From Elysia chlorotica (taxonomy: Eukaryota; Mollusca; Gastropoda; Plakobranchidae): 64,000 bases of DNA. The stretch is taken from the NCBI GenBank assembly GCA_003991915.1, contig RQTK01000897.1, forward strand, positions 71,328-135,327. Direction: 5' to 3'. The notes under the pieces are model-generated. The model worked only from the letters and a program-made list of their open reading frames with translations, ran no database searches and had not been told where the DNA came from. A program made the position numbers and the translations under genes. Positions 11,465-23,376 of the stretch are shown here, piece after piece (positions within the stretch are counted from its first letter, which is position 1; every line of letters begins with the position of its first letter).

Positions 11465-13260
11465 TGCATACAGTGTGATGAAGAGAGGGGAGGGAATAAT
11501 TATGTGGACAATTGAAAAAGTAAAATCGTAAAATTGGCCGCAGTCACGTTTTTCAGCATTGTAGTGCATTGCATTACATTTTTGTTCTACTTCGAAAAAT
11601 GAGAACGAAATGTATCACCAGCTGCAAACAAACTTATTCTCTTCGTTCATAATGTATAATTATCATACACAGAAAATGACTGTTGCGTGTTTAGGCTTAC
11701 CCAATAATGATATAAGTTAAAACTAATTGCCGTAACGCTTAGGAAGCACGCAGGAAACGAAACAGACTGAAAGTTGCGCTAATAACGTTTAACCTGTCAT
11801 GTGACTTTTTTTTTGTTTTGTTTTGGAACTAGAACAATTATTATTTGGTGAATAGTTTGATTTCTTTTACGTCCAATTATGAATTTTACTTCACCAAGAG
11901 TAACAGAACTTAGAAGACAAATTAAATTTAGGTTAAAGATAGATTATTAAGCAGGTGGGACTGAGTATTGCTAAACTGTGTGACTTTAAAAGGAAACATA
12001 TTAAAGTGCGCAAAATGATGTTGAAAAATAAATTAAAAAAAAAAATCTACTTCAATGCGACACTTTAACGTTTCTGTTTGTTGAACTTTTCTCATGATTA
12101 TGTCTTTTAACAAAGTGGAATAACGTTTTTTGTGGTTGTTTTCTTCCTGTTTCTTTGTTAGTTATGTGTTTTTTTCTTTCTCAAAATCTTATGCCTAATA
12201 GGTTTCCCAAAGAACTATAGACGCACACGACGGCTCCGTCTCTGAAGCGAAATTAAGGAAAACAAACTATGTCGATGCTTGAACTTCCAGTTTGTTCGCC
12301 CAACCCTCTTCTGGCTGAGCTGTCTCTTTTATTCTTTTTTCTTGGACGGGGGATATACTCATTGGTCGGAGCTTTGAAGCTGTCCTATTCTCATCACAAT
12401 GCACATACAGTCAAGTTGTTGTGCATTGATATCAGTTATATATAAGTTACAGTCTTACACCTATTTTGGATCTTTTTCTCACAACCCCACTCCTTTATTA
12501 CACGTGTCTTTCCCATCTCTTAACACTATTTTGGCAAACCCAATAACCCCACCTCCCACCACCCTATCTCTCAGGGAAAAGATTGTATATGAAAGGCCCT
12601 TATGTTAAATAAAGCTCTCAGTCACAATATAACCGTATAATTAATTTGAAAGGCAGATACGGATAGTGAAATAAAGTCCTCAGAGGTACAGGCGTCAGGT
12701 ACTCCGTCAATGTGGTTCTGGTGAGCTGGCTATCCTGATAGAGTCTTTACAATAATGGCGTATGGTCAGAGCTGCACCCCCCCACCCCCTGGGTACTTTT
12801 TTACTAACTTCATTTATACGGAGTTGATTCCCTTTGAATATTTGATGGCATAAATCTCTAGATAGATGTGAATGATACCACTTTTTGTTTGTTATTGGCC
12901 TTGGCTTATTTCTGTCCTTGTACCTACTGACTCTAATTTATTGTGTAGTTGTTATTATAATGTTTGAACTTTATTTACCTCTCTTTCCACCTCTTCGTCA
13001 CTTATAAAGCCTATATTCTGCGCAAACACATGCGCACAATCATACACACTAGCAAGGAGACAAGGTACTCCTCAATTTCACACGAGCGCACCCAGAAAAG
13101 AACAAAATAATTTGCATTAAAAAAATTCACAAAATGAAATTTTGCTTGAGAAATCTATGAATTTTTACCGTTGATTAAAAAAAATTTTAATCAGATTTTT
13201 TTCTCTGGTGTTACCTCGATGAGAAAATGATCAGTGAAAATTCGACAAAGCAATATAGAA
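11464..13260. other. Intergenic stretch, nothing recognised
   Basis: AT-rich sequence without a convincing coding frame, splice pattern or repeat family. Short open frames here have no recognisable composition. Confidence 0.5.
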
Positions 13261-13267
13261 CACTGAG

Positions 13268-13530
13268 TTGGTTTAATGCCCAAAGCCAGCATGATCTAGA
13301 CTATATTGTGGACGGGCCCCAATACTGACGTATGGCAATTTTATGTGCTGCTACACATGGGACAGGGCGGGGATGCTGTGACGCTTGTCTTAGCCGGTCA
13401 CAGTATACTGACACCAACCCAACCTGTTACACTTTCAGAGAACGAACTTGGACAAATAAATCTGCCGATCCTGGGATTCGAACCGCGGACCTGGCGATCA
13501 GGAGACAGAAGCTCTAGCACTTGAGGAGCT
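13268..13530 (-). repeat. tRNA-headed SINE copy, reverse
   Basis: Read on the minus strand it gives GCGGTTCGAATCCC (B box), then GGTTGGTGTCAGTATACTGTG, then CCCCGCCCTGTC, GTAGCAGCACATAAAATTGC and a CACAATATAG tail. It is one of the most complete copies of the window's SINE family. Confidence 0.75.
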
Positions 13531-13577
13531 AAGAATTACGAAACCAAAGCTAGCATTGAGTGGTACCAAATGAAATT

Positions 13578-13789
13578 TATTTCTCACTGATAGCAGTGCA
13601 CTGCTCAATACGGTGCTCAAGTGCTTTAGGTGCGAACGGCGTATGTATATTATTACTAGGATTTAACACGGCTCAACTACTGCGCAGCTATTGCTCAGCG
13701 CAACTGCTTTTGGTGCGTACGACCACTAAAGCTATTTCTCACTGATAGCAGTGCACTGCTCAATACGGTGCTCAAGTGCTTTAGGTGCG
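13578..13789. repeat. Direct repeat, two copies about 155 bp apart
   Basis: A block of about 56 bp beginning TATTTCTCACTGATAGCAG and ending GTGCTTTAGGTGCG occurs at 13578-13633 and again at 13733-13788. The second copy is preceded by a piece (GGTGCGTACGACCACTAA) that also recurs after it, so the array is nested. Confidence 0.8.
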
Positions 13790-14283
13790 TACGACCACTA
13801 AGCCGTCTACCTGAATGTTTGCGAAAATTACACAGACATAGACACCCCCTGCTTTTTGTTGTTGTTTTTTTGTTGCTCAACCTTGACGCTGATGGTTTAT
13901 TAATTTTTTTAGACTTATAGGCTTATAGGATGAACAAAAAATACTCACCGAGAATCATTAAGTCCTAACTATGATACTTATTTAAAAAGAAAAAAAATAA
14001 AACATGTATCAATATGAGATGCATGATTTTCTTTGTGGGCATCATCTTTGCAGCTATGCAAAAAAGTCAATTTGGTGATTTTGCGTAGCTCGTAACGGAC
14101 ACATGTACTTAACGCCGGGTCTTTTTTGTTAACTTCTCAATTTGACAGTTATTCAGAGTAATATCCGAGACTGTGCAATTTAAAAGATTTCCCGTTTAGG
14201 ATTTTGCATATCATATGTGGGTTGAAACTATTAATGCTGAAGTTCCCTATTTAAAGGGGGGGGGGGGGGGGGAAACCCGGAAA

Positions 14284-14515
14284 ATACACCAATCTAGGGG
14301 GGGCGCAGTAACCCTGGGGTAGAACACCGGCTTCCGACGCAGGATTTCCATGGTTCGAGCCCTGGCGATTTCGCCCCCTACTGGTTGTGTTAGTCTCAGT
14401 TTAATATGAATAGATGTGTAGTAGATTAGACTGAAATCTAACAGCATCCCCGCCCTGTCTCGTGTGAGGCAGCACAAAAAATTGTCAGACGTAGGTCCTG
14501 GGGTCCGAATGGTTT
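14284..14515 (+). repeat. tRNA-headed SINE copy with clear A and B boxes
   Basis: The head GGGGCGCAGTAACCC...GGGGTAGAACACCGGCTTCC...CATGGTTCGAGCCCTGGC resembles a tRNA through the T arm. The family body follows (CCCCGCCCTGTC, GTGAGGCAGCAC, TTGTCAGACGTAG). It is preceded by a run of 17 G at 14256-14272. Confidence 0.75.
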
Positions 14516-15001
14516 TAAAAGAAATAAAATGCACAGAATGAGGTCTAAAAAGGTCTATTTATGTAATTAGATTTTTAAGAATTTGACACATGAAAATCCA
14601 TTTGCTGCTCTACCAAATGGGGGTACTGCGTGTAAATAACATTTGAAATATTAATTGTACCAACCCTACTGTCAAATATAATATCAAAAGAAACACACAT
14701 GCACACACAATCAAAAATCTCAAACAAAACGAGAGAAATACATGTACCTGAAAAGAAACCCCACAAATCACAACAAATAATGGTAATACAACATTTACTT
14801 AATATTAATATGCAAAGAAAAAAACAACCGACCAAAGCATTAAAATTCAACAAATTTTAATGACAAAAAATAAAACCTTACAAAGTATATTATCCTCCTC
14901 AAGAGTCAATTCAATATTTTTTATACAAGAAAAAAAAAACCCAATAAAAATAATGAAAATAATAATAATAATAAAAACTGCTGCATGTATGGCCGCTATT
15001 G

Positions 15002-18000
15002 TCATGAGTCATAGTCATCTGCCTCATCATCTCTTGTGTGTGGCCTACGCTGGGAGGACATGGACAGATTGATGGGCTGAGCCTGCTGGGAGTGGGATAC
15101 AGACGCTGGCACGTGGACTGTTGTTGCAGCAGGCATGTGTGCCATGCTTGGATAGCCTGGCCCTCCCTGGGGTAACTGCATCGGTGCTGACTGGTGGTGA
15201 GCCGGGGGCATCATCGGTGTCGGCATTGGGTGGTGATATGGACTGTGACTGTGGTGGAACTGGGGTGGGATCGGATAACCCTCCAAGCTTCCTGAGGGCA
15301 GGGCGTTGTTGGTAAAGTTGGGAGGAGGTTGGTGGTTGGGAAAAGCTGCAGAGGGAAGGTAGGGATGGGATAGAGAAGGGGCGACTGAGGATGGTATGTT
15401 GCTACCCATGTTGTGCTGCTGTTGTTGTAGCGACTGCTGGTGTGCCATCATCTGCTGGGGTAGCTGAAGTTGTTGCTGCTGGTTGGTAAGGCTTGCCAGA
15501 GCTGGCACTGTGTATCCAGGCGGGAAACTGATGCATGGGGTGAAAAACAAAATACTTTCAACAGCAAGCCAAAAAAGTTATCTGCTTTGTTGGGATTTTT
15601 TAACCTCACTAACTCCTGAGACTGAGAGATAGTGAAGCAATAGATCAATTTCATTTTAAATTAAAAGAGCTATAAATTTCATGCCAATATAATTCACACT
15701 ATCCTCTTTTGCTTGATAACTTAATACACTGTTTCACAAACCTAAAAGACCTCAAAGTCAAACTACCCAAATACAGTGGGGTCTCCTTAAGATAAACTGC
15801 TAAGGACTTTATCCAGAGTTTATCATAGCCATTGATGCTTATAAAAAGACTTGAAGGTGCGATAAAATTGCCCTATTTCATTAACATAAATCTGTTTCAT
15901 GGTGGAACCAATATTTTTGACAAAATGACTGTTTGCTTTTTATGAGATCTTTTAGGCTGGGAAAGACACAAAAGAGGTAAATCAGATTACTCATACCTCA
16001 ATGTTCATGTGTAACTTTTAAAACCTTGTATAGTATGACACCATATACCGGTATCCTTTTTCAAGACAATCAGATGATGATACACCAGTCGATTTGACCA
16101 AAGTTGATAATTAATTATAGTAAAAAAAAAGCCATCACTTAATTATGAAGATAGGCAGTGTTTTAAGATAATTATATCTTATCGAGATTAAATAAGACAC
16201 TGTTGAGTGGAAAATATCTGTTCGTATCTCTTCATAATAATCATTGTCAAAGAGTTCTTTAAATTTCTTTTTTTCATCTTTACACCACTGCTAAACTCAT
16301 AATGTTTTTATATTTCGTGAATGGACAAAGTGATCTACACACAATTCATCTAAATGCTACTTTTGCACAAACCCAATGCTCTTCAAGACATAGATTTTTA
16401 TAACCAAACATTTGGATTTCTTTACAAATTACATGATGTTCCAATAAAACAAAATTAAGTAGAGTTGACATTGAAAAAATCAGCATATCTTCAGTCGATT
16501 TTCACTAATTTGGATCTTAATTTCCTGAAACCTTCTTTCCCATATTATTATTATTATAGTCTAATTTTAAGGGAACGGAAATTGACATTTTACACTAGTC
16601 AATGTTTCAAGATACAAATTTCCATTTTTAAAAGCAGTGTTGACTACAAGTACCAATGACATTCTAAAAATAAAACCATAGTTCTATCACAAAACATGGA
16701 TGCAAAACAAAAAGAACATACTGAGTGGGATAGTTCTGAGGCCCATTAATGTCCACTACACCACCTGAAAAAACAAGATATAAATCATTTAACATCAAAA
16801 CCACTAGAAGGGAAATCATCATTCTCCAGAAATATTCTACTTCTTTGTAAAAATACTTTGCATTGTCATTACCCACCTCAGTATTTATATAAAATTATTC
16901 AGTTCAGGGGGAGTTCCGCTGTTCGAATCCCACGATTTGCAGATTTATTTGCTCGATTTCATCCCCAGCAACTGGCCGAGTCGGTGTCAGTATAATGTGA
17001 CAGGCTTAAACTGAAGTCATGGTATCAACACTCTGTTTCGTGTGTGGCAGCACATAGGACACTCAAGGTATACAGTTAGGGAACTTCTGATCTCCTTAAG
17101 TAAGTATTGTTTTTGAAAGTGAGACAAATCTACCAATTACAGACATTTTATTATCTGCATTGAATTAAAACAAAATCATTTAATCTTTATAAATTAATAA
17201 GTCGTGAATGATAGAGAAAACTTTTATCAAAATAGGTTAAATATATGTGACAGCCCACTTTTGCTCTGATAAACATTTATTTTCCATGGCACATTCTTAT
17301 TGGTTTATAATGGAGATAAAAACAGTGATTATGGAAGTGCTATTTTCTTATTTAAAAATACTAAACAAGTCTTTTAGAAGAAGAACAGAACAGTCAATGT
17401 GTCAGGCTGCAAAGTAGACTAAAATATCAAAGTTGATAAATTGATTATAGTAAAAAAAAAAAAAAAAGCCATCACTTAATTATTAAGATAGACAGTGTTT
17501 TAAGATATATCTTATCGAGATTAAATAAGACACTGTTGAGTGGAAAATATCTGTTCGTATCTCTTCATAATTATCATTGTCAAAGAGTTCTTTAAATTTC
17601 TTTTATTCATCTTTACACCACTGCTAAACTCATAACTTTCTAATTTTTTGTGAATGGACAAAGCGACCTACACACAAGTCATCTAAATGATCCTTTTGCA
17701 TAAACCTAATGCTCTTCAAGACACAGGTTTCTATAATCAAACATTTGGATTTATTTACAGGGTGTTCCAATAAAACAAAATGGCATAGAGTAGACATTGA
17801 AAAAGTCAGCATATCTTCAGTCAATTTTCACTAATTTGGACCTTAATTTCCTAAAACCTTCTTCCAATTATTATTGTTATAGTCTTATTTTAAGGGATCG
17901 TAAATTGACATTTTACATAAGTCAATGTTTCAAGATACAAATTTCCGTTTTTAAAAGCAGTCTTGACAACAAGTACCAATGACGTTCTAAAAATAAAACC

Positions 18001-19914
18001 ATAGTTCTATCAGAAAACATGGATGCAAAAACAAAAAGAACATACTGAGTGGGATAGTTCTGAGGCCCATTAATGTCCACCACACCACCTGAAAAACAAG
18101 ACATAAATCATGTAACATCAAAACCACTAGAAGGGAAATCATCATTCTCCAGAAATCTTCTACTTCTTTGTAAAAACACTTTGCATGGTCATTACGCACC
18201 TCAGTATTTATATAAAATTATTCAGCTCAGGGGGAGGTCCGCTGTTCGAATCCCACGATTTGCAGATTTATTTGCCAGATTTCATCCCCAGCAACTGGCT
18301 GGGTCGGTGTCAGTATAATGTGACAGGTTTAAACTGAAGTCATGGTATCGACACTCTGTTTCGTGTGTGGCAGCACATAGGATTGCCAGGATCGTTAGTC
18401 TATATTGTGCTGACGTTAGACAATAAACCAAATCAACACTCAAGGTATACAGTTAGGGAACTTCTGATCTCCTTAAGTATTGTTTTTGAAAGTGAGACAA
18501 ATCTACCAATTACAGACATTTTCTGCATGGAATTAAAACATAAATCATTTAATCTTTGTAAATTAATTAGTCCTGAATGATAGAGAAAATTCTTCTCAAA
18601 ATAGTTTAAATATATGTGACAGCCCACTTTTGCTTTGATAAACATTTTTGTCCTTGACACATTCTTATTGGTTTATAATGGAGATAAAAACAGCGATAAT
18701 GGAAGTGCTATTTTCTTATTTAAAAATACTAAACAAGTCTTTTAGAAGAAGAACAGAACAGTCAATGTGTCAGGCTGCAAAGTAGACTAAAATACAAACC
18801 TGAGTTTTGGTGAGTAGCAACATAAGAAATAGAAGAGGTGCTAGAGCTGGGCAAACTTTTAGAAAAATGATTTGTTAACGTCACTGGCGGCTTTGGAGTT
18901 TTACCACCATCATCACTCTCTGTGTCTTCATCCTCATCCTCCTCCTCTTCTTCATCTTCCTCCTCCTAAAGATGATTTAATATAAAAAAAACAATGACAA
19001 TGAACAACATACACTTTTTTCTAGACTTTTCAAGCAAGAAGATTAAAGACAGTTGCATATGTTTAAGAAAAATTCCCCTCACCCAACAATGCTCTTGGTC
19101 CCCAGTGTAGGAAGCCAGCTCTTTTATGGGCACTATTTCAACCAACAATAATTCAATAAAGAATCATACTAAATCTTGAATAAACACTTGTCACACACAT
19201 GCATGCCATAATAATATGAACAAGTGTTTATCTCGCAATGTAAAATTATTTTAAAAATATGTACATTTGAACTGTTCTTTTGTGAGATCAGTTTATTATT
19301 AACTTTATTTACTAATTAACTCAACTTTCTGATAAAACAAGACAAAATAAATACTAATAGGTAGCGGTGGCTTCCACAGACTGTCGGACAAAGTAAAAAT
19401 TTGAATGTTTCAATAATGAAACTACAATGAATGATGAATGACAAAGAATTTAACATATAATTATTATACATGTATGATTTTCCAACCACTTAAGCAGGCC
19501 TTCATACTTCAAAAAGCTCCATTTAGGTACTCCCAGGACAAAACATAGGTATTTTTCAGGAAAAATAGGTACAAATGCAGTTTTTCTCTATTAGTTGGGT
19601 CGGTGTTAATCAGCATGTGTAGGGAGAGTCTATAGACACTTTAGATGTATAGTGTTTCTGCCTCAATATTACTATGCACACGAAAAACAAAAAACAACAC
19701 AATATATAATACTTGAAAAGGGATTTGTCAATATAATACTTTGGGGTGACTTTGTGACACTCATGGTTCTTTTAAATTTTAACCAAAATAGCAAATGATG
19801 ACCTTAATTTTGTTCAAAAACATTTTGACAAGATAATGGCTCTGTGTAATGTAAAGCAAATAAAATAATAGAATGCATACCTTTTCTAAAACACTTCATT
19901 TTCAAGCAGATATG

Positions 19915-19998
<84 letters not shown>

Positions 19999-22900
19999 TA
20001 GAGACAGAGAGGGTCCAAAAGTGAGAAGAAAAGAAGTGCTGGAGTTTTTGTCATTTCTTTGAAGAAAAAAAAACAACATGATAAATTAGAGTGTGTACAG
20101 CAAAATTTGGCCAGAAACACAATGTGTATATCATTATGATGTCTTCAGTGCTTATAGACTCAGCCATGTGTATAATGTGATCGGCTAAGTCCTAGCAATC
20201 ACGCTTTGTAATCCCATTGCCATATAGGATCATTCTTGATACCCATTATCTGGATAGTGCACATCAGTGCAGTGGTAAAATATAAATCTAAATTCTATCT
20301 AGTTTTGATCCAGAGTCTAGGTTTCTACATGATACATCAAGATTAAAATGCTAGTCTGAATTAGATCTACTTTAATATTCCTATGGAAATCATGAAATCA
20401 GGATTAACGACAAAATTTGGTATGTACCAATCATATCCGTACAAATAGGCAGTTCTGATAAAGGTGTTCTTCGAAAATGAAACACTGACCCAATTTTAAG
20501 ACATAATGACCAAAAAATAAATTCAACCAACCGAGGTCTCAGGAGAGACTTTGGACGACCCTCCTTGTTTCTTTCTATTAGGTACAGGAGCCTCTTTAAT
20601 CTTTCTAGGCCTGAAAAGTAAAAAAAAAACAAAAAGAATGAACATTTAAAACACAAGCATGTCTTATTAATGAAATCCAAGAACTACACATATGGGACTT
20701 TTCATTTATAACCTCTGAATTTAGACGGGTTAATGTTTACGGTAACCACAGAGTAAATGAATAATATTTTTTGAAAGACTGTAAAAGTTATATACCTAAA
20801 CACATCAGTACTGTTGATTTTTAGGCAGATTTTAAACATTCCATCCAAGAAAAAAAAAAGTAATTGAAAAAAATTATTTTGATTTTAAAAAGTTCTAAAG
20901 AAATAGTGAGCTGATCTGAGCCTAAGGATGCAGACTGGATAATTATTGGTTTACTGAACTTCTGGCGTAAAGCGGAAAAGCATATTTACAAAACACAACC
21001 CTTATACATTACTCAACTCTGACTTACCAGCTGTTTTTAAAACCCCAAATTCGTAAATTTACGAAAGTTGGCATCACTGTGAGCCAAATTTGCACTAGAC
21101 ATGGCTTTAATTTCAAAACCTTTTTTAACATATTCTTCCATTACCTTCCTCTTTTCTTCTTTTGAGGAATGTCTCCATTATCTTGCGGCGCATCACTGGT
21201 GCCATTGCCATTTGCGTTTCCATTGTTATCTTCTGCTGTGTTATGATCGGGTATATTTGCAACAAGATCTCTCAAAAAGTCAAACTGTTTGTTTGAATGA
21301 ATAGTCTGCTTGCTGAAATCAAAGTGAGATATTTATATACATAACAATGTATATATATTGTGCAGATTAAGGGTAACAAATTAAAAAGAAAATTTTGCAA
21401 CTGACTCTTAAAATTGTCTGGCAATAAAAGAAGGGTAACATGATGCTTAACATGCATTTCTGATCAATGATTATTCATAATTTTGAACCAAGCACAGCAA
21501 AATGCAAGGCTTTTATTTGTAAACAATGAAAAAAAAAAAAAAAAAAGAATGCTTCCACAATTTTTTTTTTCAATTAGTTCCACTATATGAACCACTTCTT
21601 TGGGTTGGTGTGATAACGAAGAGTGCTTGATGTTCTACATAAAATTTCAACACTTAAACCAGAAAAAACAACAGTTAGAACAAACAAACTTAAATACAGT
21701 TAATCTTGATTCTCTGAATAGCCAATTGTACTTTTGGGATTTTCAAATATTATGGCTGAAATTGTGTATCATCTTTAAAGTGATACATTTTGAAATACTG
21801 ATTATAATAGATCCAATCCATTTCTTAATGTCCTGAACTTTCCTTCATAAATATCTGATATCAGCTCTTTGTTTCAATTCAATTCAATTCTTAAAAACCA
21901 CTTTGCTTAACAATACACAGCATCTTCAGAGAGTAAAACAAAAAAAAATTGCCAATTCCATAAATGTCTGTATTTACTTAAAGACTTCTGCATAGATCTA
22001 CATATAACGATACTTACATGTGAGATGTTGAAAGAGTTTTAGCATTTTTTGCAATGGTTGCTTTTGAAGTTTCAGTGATAAGAGACTCTATGAAGAGTTC
22101 CAACGCCCTAGCTGAGAGACAAAGTTAAGGGTATCAAACACTTGTAAACTGTATTTTAACAAAAAATTACAAAAACACTCTTGGCATGATTTTGAAACCG
22201 ATTTATAAGCATTCATGAAAACCTCAATTTATCATACTATATATTATATAATTATATTTCAACAACTTTCACAGTGTGCAAATTATGTCTTAATGCTCAC
22301 AAAAGTCCTTATCATCAGCACACATGTTCAGTGCAGGGTCCTAGGGGTGACTTCATATTTTATTTAGAAGGGTCCTTTCATTCTTCTTGACTTCTCTTCA
22401 GCTTCAAATTAATGCTTTCTAATCACAAGGGGACAAGTTCATTGAAATTGGGGTTAAAAGGGTTCCAGTTACCTGAATTGATAAATTAAAAGCTATATAA
22501 AACTGATATACCAAAGTTTATTGTACTGCAATGAATACAAATTAAAACATCTATATCAGTATATGACTAAATGTTTTTCATTTTTTCTGAATGCTGCATA
22601 AAAACAGGAAAATGATGCTCTAATTGGTAAAGGATACATATGATGATTGGAACCGTAGCAGCTACTTTTCCAACATCTTCATCTGTTTGCATAATCTTCT
22701 TGATTCTTGCCTGCATGGAAATATATAAATACAGTATTTAGTTCACACTAAAAGTGTCGCCTGAGTGTAACAAAAAAAAGATAAAATCATGGGCCTCTGA
22801 AATAAAATATGAAGGTATGACTTTTTTTGTCTCTTTAAAGGCTAGACATGTAAACAGATCGAACTTTAATTTTTGTATTTAAAAAGATTATGTGAGAAAG

Positions 22901-23376
22901 TCTGACTCTTCCCCTCAGGTCGGAAGTCTGGTCCGAAAAGTCTTGATCGTTGATATTGTTGGAATTCCAACAGTTGTCGAAAAATTTACCGGTCTGCAAT
23001 GTATGACATGGTGTAGCTTGCTGACAACAGGATTTTTCTTCTGGAACCAAGTCTTGCTGTATTCATGTTCTACTTCACCTGTGTTTGAATAAACAGTTTT
23101 GTCTGCATACTCATGTAAAAATGAACACTAATCTACTGGTACCAGACCAGTGTACGAATAAACGGTTATGTACTGGTACCCGGGTACCAATAAAAAGTTT
23201 TGTCTGTATGGTACCTACAGGTGTACAAATAAACGCAGCCGGACGGATATCAACCCAGCCAGTACATAGAAAAAAAAGTTGCTCTAATCGGATAGGGCCT
23301 AAATGTAAATGCTTACCGGTGGGAAGCGAGAGTTGTACTTTTTTTTCTTTGACATCCTCGATGGGGTTTTCGGCAT
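15002..23376 (-). CDS. DRAP1: DRAP1 / NC2-alpha (Dr1-associated corepressor), complete
   Basis: Exons on the minus strand: 23317-23376, 22638-22710, 22018-22111, 21145-21312, 20532-20610, 18800-18965, one of 18046-18088 or 16722-16764, and 15002-15527. With one copy of the 43-bp exon the frame is intact at 1209 bp (402 residues). An in-frame stop (TGA) sits two codons before the chosen ATG; a second in-frame Met eight codons in begins the familiar MSKKKKYNSRFPP. Residues about 17-92 form the histone fold (ARIKKIMQTDEDVGKVAA, SRALELFIESLITE, NAKTLSTSHIKQ, KQFDFLRDLV). NC2-alpha pairs with DR1 (NC2-beta) on TBP-bound promoters and blocks TFIIA/TFIIB entry. After a basic stretch and an acidic Glu/Asp run comes a long Gln/Pro/His-rich tail ending in DYDS, the family's terminal signature. 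It is about twice the length I recall for vertebrate DRAP1. Identity is very secure. Confidence 0.95.
16722..16764 (-). CDS. DRAP1: DRAP1 exon 7, duplicate copy A (43 bp)
   Basis: Acceptor TTTTTTCAG, donor CCCACTCA|GTATGT. It encodes GGVVDINGPQNYPT with the flanking split codons, the same peptide as copy B; the one visible coding difference (GTA for GTG, Val) is silent. Because 43 is not a multiple of three, including both copies in one mRNA gives a TAA within the second. Only one copy can be used in a full-length transcript. Confidence 0.75.
16902..17063 (+). repeat. SINE copy in DRAP1 intron, 3' deleted
   Basis: GTTCGAATCCC B box, GTCGGTGTCAGTATAATGTG body and GTGTGTGGCAGCACATAGG are present, but the tail after ATAGG is missing compared with the copy at 18222-18435. 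Confidence 0.8.
18046..18088 (-). CDS. DRAP1: DRAP1 exon 7, duplicate copy B (43 bp)
   Basis: Acceptor TTTTTCAG, donor ACTCA|GTATGT. It encodes the same peptide as copy A. This is the copy nearer the upstream exon 18800-18965, so it would be met first by the splicing machinery. Confidence 0.8.
18222..18435 (+). repeat. SINE copy in DRAP1 intron, longer version
   Basis: GGGGGAGGTCCGCTGTTCGA head, GTCGGTGTCAGTATAATGTG body, GTGTGTGGCAGCACATAGG, then GATTGCCAGGATCG, CTATATTGTGCTGACGTTAG and ACAATAAACC tail. It serves as the best full-length reference for the family here. Confidence 0.85.
19919..19995. repeat. (GA)n microsatellite in DRAP1 intron
   Basis: A pure GA run of about 75 bp, with the reverse strand giving a spurious Ser/Leu open frame. 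Confidence 0.96.
20150..20240 (+). repeat. SINE body fragment
   Basis: GTGTATAATGTGATCGGCTAAG and the following CACGCTTTGTAATCCC...CATATAGGATCATTCTTG resemble the family body but the head is gone. It is diverged and truncated. Confidence 0.45.

Larger units (their letters stand above)
16100..17426. repeat. Tandem duplication within DRAP1, copy A (about 1.3 kb)
   Basis: This matches 17428-18795 in the same orientation with scattered substitutions and small indels. It contains DRAP1 exon copy 16722-16764 and a SINE copy (16902-17063). That SINE lacks about 56 bp present in the partner copy, from GATTGCCAGGATCG to the ACAATAAACC tail. Confidence 0.95.
17428..18795. repeat. Tandem duplication within DRAP1, copy B
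   Basis: Partner of 16100-17426. The homology ends at 18795, only a few bases from the 5' splice site of exon 18800-18965. It contains exon copy 18046-18088 and the longer SINE copy. Confidence 0.95.

Noticed and set aside
13306-13524. Open frame with protein-like words
   Set aside because: It lies fully inside a reverse-oriented SINE copy.
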